Below are positions 1-6,649 of a stretch of 54,854 bases of DNA, piece by piece. Every line of letters begins with the position of its first letter. Position 1 is the first letter of the stretch. This DNA is from Paenibacillus luteus (lineage in GTDB: Bacteria > Bacillota > Bacilli > Paenibacillales > Paenibacillaceae), in assembly GCF_006542765.1 (NCBI RefSeq), contig NZ_SKCD01000035.1, positions 1 through 54,854 of the forward strand, read 5' to 3'. Both the position numbers and the translations under genes were made by a program. The notes under the pieces were generated by a model that saw nothing but the letters and a program-made list of their open reading frames with translations, was not told the DNA's origin and searched no databases.

Positions 1-40
1 GTGGAGCTGACGAATACTAATCGGTCGAGGGCTTATCCTA
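1..40 (+). rRNA. 23S rRNA, 3' end only
   Basis: The first ~40 bases match the well-conserved 3' terminus of Bacillota 23S rRNA (the stretch ACTAATCGGTCGAGGGCTTA). The rest of the gene lies upstream of the window, and the exact 3' end is uncertain by a few bases. No 5S rRNA follows before the first tRNA at 152. Confidence 0.85.
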
Positions 41-151
41 AACACGTTTACTGTGACCCATACATCCGGTAGACAGCAGCGACAAGGCTTCAGCAAGCCT
101 AATCTTTCGTATCCAGTTTTCAGGGCGCAATTTGCTTTGAAATGATTTTAT
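41..151 (+). other. rRNA-tRNA spacer without a 5S gene
   Basis: This 111-base spacer is too short for a 5S gene plus flanks and lacks the usual 5S core. It holds a weak hairpin around AAGGCTTCAGCAAGCCT (85-101) and, near 115-132, a CAGTTTTCAGGGCGCAA-like stretch of the kind common near Bacillota rRNA processing sites. It probably carries the processing signals that separate 23S from the tRNA part of one transcript. Confidence 0.5.
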
Positions 152-227
152 TCCCTGATAGCTCAGTTGGTAGAGCACTCGACTGTTAATCGAGTTGTCA
201 CAGGTTCGAGTCCTGTTCGGGGAGCCA
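152..227 (+). tRNA. tRNA-Asn (GTT)
   Basis: Full cloverleaf with acceptor TCCCTGA/TCGGGGA, anticodon GTT in loop CTGTTAA, T-loop GGTTCGAGTCC and encoded CCA. It is the first gene of the 16-tRNA cluster, as in Bacillus trnD. Confidence 0.95.
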
Positions 228-231
228 TTGT

Positions 232-322
232 AGAGAGGTGTCCGAGTGGTCGAAGGAGCACGATTGGAAATCGTGTAGGCTCTAACCGGGTCTCGAGGGT
301 TCGAATCCCTTCCTCTCTGCCA
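232..322 (+). tRNA. tRNA-Ser (GGA)
   Basis: A 91-nt class II tRNA with the long variable arm typical of serine, acceptor AGAGAGG/CCTCTCT, anticodon GGA and encoded CCA. Confidence 0.95.
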
Positions 323-326
323 GCAA

Positions 327-401
327 GGCCCGTTGGTCAAGTGGTTAAGACACCTCCCTTTCACGGAGGTAACAGGGGTTCGAGTCCCCTACGGGTCACC
401 A
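327..401 (+). tRNA. tRNA-Glu (TTC)
   Basis: Acceptor GGCCCGT/ACGGGTC, anticodon TTC, GGTTCGAGTCC T-arm and encoded CCA. A 68-base gap with its own promoter-like sequence follows it. Confidence 0.95.
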
Positions 402-421
402 ACAACTTTTTTAAAAAAATA

Positions 422-451
422 TTGACAAAAAAGAATGACCTATGATAAGAT
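422..451 (+). promoter_or_regulatory. Internal sigma-A-type promoter in the tRNA cluster
   Basis: A perfect TTGACA box (422-427) is followed 18 bases later by TAAGAT (446-451), about 19 bases upstream of tRNA-Val. It lies in the largest gap of the cluster, so the 13 downstream tRNAs may be transcribed independently of the rRNA promoter. Confidence 0.6.
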
Positions 452-469
452 ATAAAGGTCGCTCAACAT

Positions 470-545
470 GGAGGATTAGCTCAGCTGGGAGAGCATCTGC
501 CTTACAAGCAGAGGGTCGGCGGTTCGATCCCGTCATCCTCCACCA
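470..545 (+). tRNA. tRNA-Val (TAC)
   Basis: Acceptor GGAGGAT/ATCCTCC, anticodon TAC and encoded CCA. First tRNA behind the internal promoter. Confidence 0.95.
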
Positions 546-563
546 TTTATAATTAGTTAACGA

Positions 564-640
<77 letters not shown>

Positions 641-678
641 AAAATCTTTACCTATCGGAACTTTCCGAGATATGATGT

Positions 679-755
679 GGAGCTGTGGTGTAGTGGCCCA
701 ACATGCCTGCCTGTCACGCAGGAGACCGCGGGTTCGAATCCCGTCAGCTCCGCCA
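679..755 (+). tRNA. tRNA-Asp (GTC)
   Basis: Acceptor GGAGCTG/CAGCTCC, anticodon GTC, G discriminator and encoded CCA. Confidence 0.95.
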
Positions 756-769
756 TTTAAACAACATCA

Positions 770-845
<76 letters not shown>

Positions 846-877
846 TTAAGTTGTACATGCAGTGAAAAGGTTTGTAT

Positions 878-953
<76 letters not shown>

Positions 954-956
954 TAT

Positions 957-1041
957 GGAGGATTAGTGAAGTGGCTAAACACGGCAGACTGTAAATCTGC
1001 TCTCTCTGAGTTCGGTGGTTCGAATCCATCATCCTCCACCA
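957..1041 (+). tRNA. tRNA-Tyr (GTA)
   Basis: An 85-nt class II tRNA with a long variable arm. Acceptor GGAGGAT/ATCCTCC, anticodon GTA and encoded CCA. Confidence 0.95.
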
Positions 1042-1046
1042 GTTTT

Positions 1047-1120
1047 AGGGGCATAGTTTAAAGGTAGAACAAAGGTCTCCAAAACCTTTGGTGTGGGTTC
1101 AATTCCTGCTGCCCCTGCCA
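1047..1120 (+). tRNA. tRNA-Trp (CCA)
   Basis: Acceptor AGGGGCA/TGCCCCT, anticodon CCA, G discriminator and encoded 3' CCA. Confidence 0.95.
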
Positions 1121-1137
1121 ATTAAATAATTGAACGT

Positions 1138-1214
1138 GGCGGTCGTGGCGAAGTGGTTAACGCATCGGTTTGTGGATCCGACACTCGGGGGTTCAATTCC
1201 CCTCGATCGCCCCA
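1138..1214 (+). tRNA. tRNA-His (GTG)
   Basis: Anticodon GTG, with the extra 5' G(-1) paired to C73 that marks histidine tRNAs. Acceptor GCGGTCG/CGATCGC and encoded CCA. Confidence 0.95.
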
Positions 1215-1246
1215 TTTTAATTCAAGTATGTAATATCGCATTTTGT

Positions 1247-1321
1247 TGGGGATTAGCCAAGCGGTAAGGCAACGGACTTTGACTCCGTCATTCTCAGGTT
1301 CGATCCCTGAATCCCCAGCCA
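1247..1321 (+). tRNA. tRNA-Gln (TTG)
   Basis: Acceptor TGGGGAT/ATCCCCA, anticodon TTG and encoded CCA. Confidence 0.95.
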
Positions 1322-1328
1322 TTTATAT

Positions 1329-1403
1329 GCGGAAGTGGCTCAGCGGTAGAGCATCGCCTTGCCAAGGCGAGGGTCGCGGGTTCGATTCCCGTCTTCCGCT
1401 CCA
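1329..1403 (+). tRNA. tRNA-Gly (GCC)
   Basis: Acceptor GCGGAAG/CTTCCGC, anticodon GCC and encoded CCA. Confidence 0.95.
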
Positions 1404-1410
1404 TTAATTT

Positions 1411-1484
1411 GGCGCCATAGCCAAGTGGTAAGGCAGAGCTCTGCAAAAGCTCTACCCCCAGTTCGAGTCTGGGTGGCGCCTCCA
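1411..1484 (+). tRNA. tRNA-Cys (GCA)
   Basis: Acceptor GGCGCCA/TGGCGCC, anticodon GCA and encoded CCA. Confidence 0.95.
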
Positions 1485-1506
1485 CATTTTTTTTAGAAAA
1501 ACATAT

Positions 1507-1583
1507 GTGCCCTTAGCTCAGCTGGATAGAGCGTTTGACTACGAATCAAAAGGCCAGGAGTTCGAATCTCTTAGGGCACGCCA
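1507..1583 (+). tRNA. tRNA-Arg (ACG)
   Basis: Acceptor GTGCCCT/AGGGCAC, anticodon ACG (read as ICG after A34 deamination) and encoded CCA. As I recall the B. subtilis trnD order, a Leu tRNA sits in this slot there. Confidence 0.95.
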
Positions 1584-1597
1584 TAATTTTACTGAAT

Positions 1598-1679
1598 GCC
1601 GATGTGGCGGAATGGCAGACGCGCGCGACTCAAAATCGTGAGGGAAACCGTGGAGGTTCGAGTCCTCTCATCGGCACCA
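1598..1679 (+). tRNA. tRNA-Leu (CAA)
   Basis: An 82-nt class II tRNA with a variable arm. Acceptor GCCGATG/CATCGGC, anticodon CAA and encoded CCA. Last gene of the cluster; a strong terminator follows 14 bases later. Confidence 0.95.
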
Positions 1680-1692
1680 ACTTTTTCTACAT

Positions 1693-1731
1693 AAGCTCTT
1701 AAGATCATTATGATCTTAAGAGCTTTTTTTG
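1693..1731 (+). terminator. Rho-independent terminator of the tRNA cluster
   Basis: A perfect 15-bp stem (AAGCTCTTAAGATCA, 1693-1707, with its complement at 1711-1725) has a 3-base loop and runs into a T tract. Confidence 0.9.
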
Positions 1732-1775
1732 TGTTTTCTTTTAAAATAGCCTTTTAAATTATTCTAAAACCACCC

Positions 1776-1804
1776 TTTACAATCACAACTATCTAGTGTA
1801 CTAT
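1776..1804 (+). promoter_or_regulatory. Promoter of the ABC exporter operon
   Basis: TTTACA (1776-1781), a 17-base spacer and TACTAT (1799-1804) form a near-consensus sigma-A promoter 36 bases upstream of the first ABC gene. Confidence 0.6.
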
Positions 1805-1839
1805 TTAACTAACACACAAGGACACTGGAGGTTAAGTTC

Positions 1840-2793
1840 ATGAATTCATCGATTGAGAAAAAGGAAATGCTTCCTGTACTTTCTTTAAAAAACGTAACCA
1901 AACGAATTGGCAGCAAGGCTATTGTAGACCGTATGTCGTTTGATATTCGGAAAGGCGAGATTGTCGGACTGCTTGGACCAAACGGAGCAGGTAAGACAAC
2001 TACCATTCGAATGATTGTAGGGCTTATCCAAATGTCAGAGGGGGATGTGGTTGTGCAAGGCCACAGCATCCGAAATGATTTTACGAATGCCATTCGCCAT
2101 ATTGGTGCTATTATTGAAAACCCGGAGTTTTATCCGTACATGACCGGTCGAGATAATTTGAAGCAATATCAACGAATGTCAACGGGCATAACGGATGAAC
2201 GAATTAAAGAGGTTGTTGAGCTGGTGGGCCTGGAAGCTGCGATGAACAAGAAGGTGAAGGCTTACTCGCTTGGGATGAGGCAGCGCCTTGGGATAGCGCA
2301 AGCGCTGCTTGATCGTCCATCCCTACTCATATTAGATGAGCCAACAAATGGTTTAGATCCAGCAGGGATCAGGGAGATGAGGCAGTATTTGCAACAGATT
2401 GCAAGTCAAGAGGGAATTTCCATTCTTGTATCAAGCCATTTGTTATCCGAGATGGAACTGATGTGCAGCAGGGTAGTTGTCATTCAGGAAGGGAAATTTG
2501 TTACGGAGCGTAATTTGAGCGAAAATATCGAGCAATCTCAATCAATAAATGTTGCGTTCCGTGTGGATGATGTCGAGCGAGCAGCCTTGATAGCTGGCAA
2601 AATAGAAGAAGTGAAAGTCGTCCAGCTTATTGCGGAGAGGAACGAGCTCATCTTAGCTCTTCAAAATGAATTGATTCCTGATGTAATCACCCGATTAGGG
2701 AACGATCAAGTCAACGTTTATCGTATTACTGAAACGAAGCTTACGCTGGAAGATGAGTTCTTGAAATGGACAGGAGGTAGTCGCATTGCTTAA
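1840..2793 (+). CDS. ABC transporter ATP-binding protein (BcrA-like)
   Basis: Predicted cytoplasmic ATPase subunit of an ABC-2 type exporter, 317 aa. Visible motifs are Walker A GPNGAGKTT (~46-54), the signature YSLGMRQRLG (~142-151), Walker B LLILDEPTNGLDP and the H-loop SSHLL. The ~100-residue extension behind the ATPase domain is usual for bacitracin-resistance (BcrA/BceA-like) and lantibiotic-immunity ATPases. An AGGAGG-like site (TGGAGG, 1826-1831) lies 8 bases before the ATG. The stop overlaps the next gene by 8 bases, so the two subunits should be translationally coupled. The exported substrate cannot be read from sequence; antibiotic or peptide export is a family-based guess. Confidence 0.85.
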   Translation: MNSSIEKKEMLPVLSLKNVTKRIGSKAIVDRMSFDIRKGEIVGLLGPNGAGKTTTIRMIVGLIQMSEGDVVVQGHSIRNDFTNAIRHIGAIIENPEFYPYMTGRDNLKQYQRMSTGITDERIKEVVELVGLEAAMNKKVKAYSLGMRQRLGIAQALLDRPSLLILDEPTNGLDPAGIREMRQYLQQIASQEGISILVSSHLLSEMELMCSRVVVIQEGKFVTERNLSENIEQSQSINVAFRVDDVERAALIAGKIEEVKVVQLIAERNELILALQNELIPDVITRLGNDQVNVYRITETKLTLEDEFLKWTGGSRIA

Positions 2794-3562
2794 CTTTGGA
2801 GGATTAGTATTAAACGAATGGCTGAAGATGTCGAAGAAACGCAGCTTTTTTATCTCGTATGCAGTTATGCTGTTTACAATCGTAGGCTTTACTTATCTCA
2901 TATGGAAACTTTCAGGGGTTCAATCGTCAGATGTAGGGACTGAAACGTCGACTGTGCTTGATTTTATTGCAATGGTCATGTCAGTCAGTGCCGTGGGGAA
3001 GGTAATCACCATCATATCCATTATTTTCACAGCAGGCATTGTCGCCAAAGAGCATCAGCTTGGTACGGTTAAGTTTTTGCTCATCAGAGCACATGGAAGA
3101 AGCAAGATTTTGGCTTCCAAATATATTGCTGCTTTGTTATTTGTATGTTCTATCATTATTTTCTCGTTAGTCACAGGTTTTATAGCAAGCGGTATTGCAT
3201 TCGGGTTTGATACAAGTGCCGGCCAAGAAACGTGGGGGAGTGTGGCGGAAGCCGTATTGTATCAAGTGGTTTACACATTCATCTATGTTACGTTAACCTT
3301 TATGTTCGGCATCTTGACGCGATCGTCGGGAGCAACCATCGGGATCGGAATGACAGCTGTTCTCATGGAGGGATTGTTACAAATGCTGCTTTCGAGCTAT
3401 GACTTCTCCAAATATCTACTGTTTATGAATACCGACTTATCCCTATACGCTGGTGACGGTCCCAATGGTGGTACAGCCTTCCCGAGTATGGTTTGTGCAG
3501 CTTATGCAGTACTGTTTCTGGTCATCAGCTTTGTTACTTTCAAAAAAAGGGATATAGCCTAA
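2786..3562 (+). CDS. ABC-2 type transporter permease
   Basis: An integral membrane protein of 258 aa with about six hydrophobic segments and a short cytoplasmic N-terminus. It has the ABC-2 permease pattern: a first helix near residues 22-42, the motif VAKEHQLGTVKFLL after helix 2, and a C-terminal helix followed by KKRD. It starts with TTG, set by AGGAGG at 2772-2777 inside the end of the preceding ATPase gene, and is the obvious membrane partner of that ATPase. The substrate is unknown. Confidence 0.8.
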   Translation: MLNFGGLVLNEWLKMSKKRSFFISYAVMLFTIVGFTYLIWKLSGVQSSDVGTETSTVLDFIAMVMSVSAVGKVITIISIIFTAGIVAKEHQLGTVKFLLIRAHGRSKILASKYIAALLFVCSIIIFSLVTGFIASGIAFGFDTSAGQETWGSVAEAVLYQVVYTFIYVTLTFMFGILTRSSGATIGIGMTAVLMEGLLQMLLSSYDFSKYLLFMNTDLSLYAGDGPNGGTAFPSMVCAAYAVLFLVISFVTFKKRDIA

Positions 3563-3605
3563 CTAACGTTTGATCAATCAAGGCACAGAAGGGAGAATTC
3601 CAATT

Positions 3606-3986
3606 GTGAGCATTGAATTCGATAATAATCTACCGATTTATTTGCAAATCATGAACTATATCAAAAAAGAAATTATTATCGGGAACCTTAAGGCCGGCGA
3701 TAAAATACCTGCGGTACGCGAGCTGGCTTTAGAGCTGCAAATCAACCCCAATACGATTCAGCGTACTTTTCAGGAGCTCGAACGTGAACAAATCGTCGAA
3801 ACTAGGCGAGGGCTTGGCCGATATGTAACTAGTGAGGAGTCGAAGATCATGGATATCAAAAAAGAGATGGCTGGCGAATTGCTTGGCCGCTTTATCCAAG
3901 GCATGCAGGAGCTCGGTTATAAAAATCAGGATATTATCACCATCGTCAGTCATGCCGTACAAGAGAAAGATAAAGATAAAGAATAG
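3606..3986 (+). CDS. GntR-family regulator, YtrA type
   Basis: A small cytoplasmic repressor of about 126 aa. The N-terminal GntR winged helix (IYLQIMNYIKKEIIIG, PAVRELALELQINPNT) is followed by a short helical tail, the architecture of the YtrA subfamily, which controls neighbouring ABC exporter operons in response to cell-wall antibiotics. A TTG start at 3570 is possible, but the GTG at 3606 is preferred because AAGGGAG (3589-3595) lies 10 bases upstream and the domain begins right after it. It sits between two ABC systems and probably represses the whole run. Confidence 0.82.
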   Translation: MSIEFDNNLPIYLQIMNYIKKEIIIGNLKAGDKIPAVRELALELQINPNTIQRTFQELEREQIVETRRGLGRYVTSEESKIMDIKKEMAGELLGRFIQGMQELGYKNQDIITIVSHAVQEKDKDKE

Positions 3987-3999
3987 GAGTGAAGTAATC

Positions 4000-4698
4000 G
4001 TGGAAAGCGTATTGCAGCTTGCGGATGTATCAAAGTCTTATTCAGGCAAATTAGCATTGAAGCATGTATCGCTTACCCTTAAGCCAGGCAAAATTATCGG
4101 ACTGCTAGGAAGCAATGGGAGCGGCAAAAGCACGCTTATGAAAATTGCAGCTGGACTTATTCATCCGGCTAGCGGTACGGTGAAGGTGGGCGGTGTGCCG
4201 GTTGGAAGTGAAACCAGGGCTGTAACCTCATTTATGCCTGATCAGCCTCTATCCGAACCGTGGATGAGAGTCGAGGATGCGATTGATTTTTATAGGGATT
4301 TCTATGCGAATTTTGATAGCGCCAAAGCGGATGAAATGCTTGCTTTCATGAAACTGGGCAAAAAGGATCGGGTAAGTTCGTTATCCAAGGGGATGAGCGA
4401 GCGCCTGCAGCTAACCCTAACCTTATCGCGGAATGCTAAGCTGTATTTGCTTGACGAGCCTATCGGCGGGGTAGATCCCGTTGCCCGAGCTAAAATATTG
4501 GATGCTATCGTTAACTATTACAGTGAAGAGAGCAGCTTAATGGTATCGACTCATCTTGTAAGGGATATCGAGCGGATTTTTGATGAGGTTGTATTCCTGA
4601 AAGAAGGAGAAATCGTTCTTCATGACGAGGTAGAAAACATCCGCCTTGCACATGGGAAAAGCGTGGATGAAATGTTCAAGGAGGTGTTTGGAGAATGA
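4000..4698 (+). CDS. ABC transporter ATP-binding protein (YtrB-like)
   Basis: ATPase subunit of 232 aa with Walker A GSNGSGKST (~37-45), signature SLSKGMSERLQL, Walker B LYLLDEPIGGVDP and H-loop STHLV. It is shorter than the first ATPase and lacks a C-terminal extension, like the YtrB type found beside YtrA regulators. The GTG at 4000 is chosen because AGGAGT (3985-3990) precedes it; the open frame extends upstream only by overlapping the regulator gene out of frame. The stop overlaps the next ATG (ATGA). Confidence 0.83.
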   Translation: MESVLQLADVSKSYSGKLALKHVSLTLKPGKIIGLLGSNGSGKSTLMKIAAGLIHPASGTVKVGGVPVGSETRAVTSFMPDQPLSEPWMRVEDAIDFYRDFYANFDSAKADEMLAFMKLGKKDRVSSLSKGMSERLQLTLTLSRNAKLYLLDEPIGGVDPVARAKILDAIVNYYSEESSLMVSTHLVRDIERIFDEVVFLKEGEIVLHDEVENIRLAHGKSVDEMFKEVFGE

Positions 4699-5450
4699 TC
4701 AAGCTGCTCAAATATGATTGGAAACGGAGCAATGACGGCATTCTCAGTACGCTTGCCATCTTGATTATTTTGGAAGCCGCGCTGAGCATAACCGGTTTCA
4801 TTAGAGATTGGGAGGATGCGATTGTCCTTTCGTTTAGTATATTCGGATATGTGTTGGCGCTTATCCTGTTGTTCATTCATTGCTGCAGGACATATGACGG
4901 CAATATTAAGTCATTCAGCAGAAGGCTGATTCCCTTGCATCCCATTCATGGTATCGGAGCCATCATTATTTTAAGCTGGATCATACTGCTCTTAGTGACC
5001 ATCATAGCTCTTATTCATATTACTGTTTATTTGAATTTCTCTGATGCAAGTTGGAGTGAATGGCATAAAATCGTTCAGTTCAAACATGGTGGATTGTTCG
5101 GAATGGCTGTTGCCGGCTTATGGGCCTATACTTCAATTATGATTGCCATATTAGCATCCATTACGGTGGCACGTAGCTTCCGGATGAAGCGCTCAGCTTG
5201 GATCGGCATTGTTTTTTTCTTCGCTGTCCAAAGCCTATTTGCTTGGTTTAATTCTCTCTTATTTGATTCTAACCAATCCCCATTAGGCATTATTTCAATG
5301 GACACTTCGTCAGTCGAACCCGGAGCGGTAAGCTTTGCTTCATCGCTGAACACGGATTATCTATTCGGCCCGTTCCTGCTGGAAGTGGCGCTTAACGCTG
5401 GATTTTTGTTGCTAACGATTTATTTGTTAAACAAAAAAGTCGAGGTTTAG
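4695..5450 (+). CDS. ABC transporter permease, ABC-2-like
   Basis: A membrane protein of 251 aa with about six hydrophobic helices: ~16-36, 44-64, 86-110, 135-160, 172-195 and a C-terminal helix. The start overlaps the ATPase stop by 4 bases, with GGAGGTG just upstream, so the pair is co-translated. It is the likely membrane partner of the YtrB-like ATPase. No closer family can be named from sequence. Confidence 0.7.
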   Translation: MIKLLKYDWKRSNDGILSTLAILIILEAALSITGFIRDWEDAIVLSFSIFGYVLALILLFIHCCRTYDGNIKSFSRRLIPLHPIHGIGAIIILSWIILLLVTIIALIHITVYLNFSDASWSEWHKIVQFKHGGLFGMAVAGLWAYTSIMIAILASITVARSFRMKRSAWIGIVFFFAVQSLFAWFNSLLFDSNQSPLGIISMDTSSVEPGAVSFASSLNTDYLFGPFLLEVALNAGFLLLTIYLLNKKVEV

Positions 5451-5465
5451 TGTTAGCGAATAGAA

Positions 5466-5516
5466 AATAGGAGCATTGAAGTTTCCAGAACTGGAGACTC
5501 CAATGCTCCTATTGCT
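5466..5516. terminator. Bidirectional terminator between convergent genes
   Basis: A long inverted repeat pairs AATAGGAGCATTG (5466-5478) with CAATGCTCCTATT (5501-5513), and an inner TTCCAG/CTGGAG stem extends it. It separates the exporter operon (plus) from the SLH gene (minus). Confidence 0.75.
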
Positions 5517-5517
5517 T

Positions 5518-6552
5518 TTAAGGCAATAACAAACCTTGCAGCTTAAGGATTACCGTCAATGCTTCTGCACGGGTAGTATGGCCAAGTGGCGCAAAGGTCT
5601 GATTGCCTCGTCCATTCAATAGTGCTTTCTCGGAAGAAAGGGCTACGGCCGTTTTGGCCCATTGTGGAATTTGGCTCTCATCCCTGTAGTCGGGTGTCAG
5701 GTTGAGCGTTAAATCAAAGGCAGCTGCTCGCGCAATCATGACTGACATCTCGGCACGGTTAATGAGCAGTTTGGAGCGGAAAGTATGATCGTCATAACCC
5801 GTAATAATGCCAGTAGCAGCTGCTTCGGCGATGTAAGGCTTCGCCCACACCGGTATTTGATCGAGATCTGTAAAGTTTAAGGCAACCTCGCCTTCGGAAG
5901 GCAGAGGCAAAGGAATGGCCCGTGACAGCATCGCAGTAAACTCTGCTCTCGTTACGGACTGATTCGGACGGAATGTTCCATCCGCATAGCCATTAACGAA
6001 ACCAAGCACAATAGCGCGCTTTATATCTGCTTCAGACCAGTGGCCAGCGATATCCGAAAAAGATAGGTTTGGATGGCTTAACGAAACATTTAGTTTAGCT
6101 TGGAGGTTCGGCGTTAGCGTGACGGCTTCTACTTTGCTGTCAACAAGCTTGACTCGTGTGAGCTTCACAATAGCCGGACCAGCTGCAATAGCCTCAAAGG
6201 AGAGAGTAGCGATCGAGGCAGCACCATTTTCGCCAGCTGATTTTCCAAGCTTGGTATGCGCGAAGGTAATGAATCCGTTTTTATCTGAAGCTGGCACGGT
6301 CAGGCCGGTCCAATGAGCCGAGGCGCTCTTAAAGCGCAAGCGGGTAGTATCGTACTGAACTTGCAGCTCATACCCATACAAATCGGTTAATTGTTTCCCA
6401 TTTATGGTGATGCGGACATCCTGATTAAGGCTTGGCAATGCATTTGTTAGGGCCAGGGAAAAGGATGGAGCATTAGCTCCGAGGGCAGTTGCGGGCAATG
6501 TGGTTAGCACAAGGACTATCGCCAATATGATCAAAGCTAACTTGCGGTTCAT
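5518..6552 (-). CDS. Cell-surface protein: cohesin domain plus three SLH domains
   Basis: A predicted secreted wall-anchored protein of 344 aa. Residues 1-25 are a signal peptide (hydrophobic core LALIILAIVLVL, end ALGA). Residues ~30-155 look like a cohesin domain, with beta-strands around YGYELQVQYDTTRLRF and ATLSFEA. Three S-layer homology repeats follow at ~163-210, 226-275 and 288-338, each with the (T/N)RAE motif. SLH repeats bind pyruvylated wall polymer and cohesins bind dockerins, so this looks like a minimal anchoring scaffoldin. The next gene upstream on this strand encodes a dockerin-bearing rhamnogalacturonan lyase. The inner ATG is chosen over one at 6615 because the signal peptide starts there and AAAGGATGG lies upstream. 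Function is inferred from domains only. Confidence 0.82.
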   Translation of the reverse strand: MNRKLALIILAIVLVLTTLPATALGANAPSFSLALTNALPSLNQDVRITINGKQLTDLYGYELQVQYDTTRLRFKSASAHWTGLTVPASDKNGFITFAHTKLGKSAGENGAASIATLSFEAIAAGPAIVKLTRVKLVDSKVEAVTLTPNLQAKLNVSLSHPNLSFSDIAGHWSEADIKRAIVLGFVNGYADGTFRPNQSVTRAEFTAMLSRAIPLPLPSEGEVALNFTDLDQIPVWAKPYIAEAAATGIITGYDDHTFRSKLLINRAEMSVMIARAAAFDLTLNLTPDYRDESQIPQWAKTAVALSSEKALLNGRGNQTFAPLGHTTRAEALTVILKLQGLLLP

Positions 6553-6649
6553 AAGCCTCCGACCATCCTTTCTTGAAAATGAGCGGGAAGAGGACGGTAT
6601 CCCGCCTTCTCCCACGCTCTTGATTTTGGTGCGTATTATGGACGATGGC

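Noticed and set aside
3832..3999. N-terminal extension of the second ABC ATPase gene
   Set aside because: It overlaps the GntR gene out of frame; the ABC domain begins after the GTG at 4000, which has its own ribosome site.
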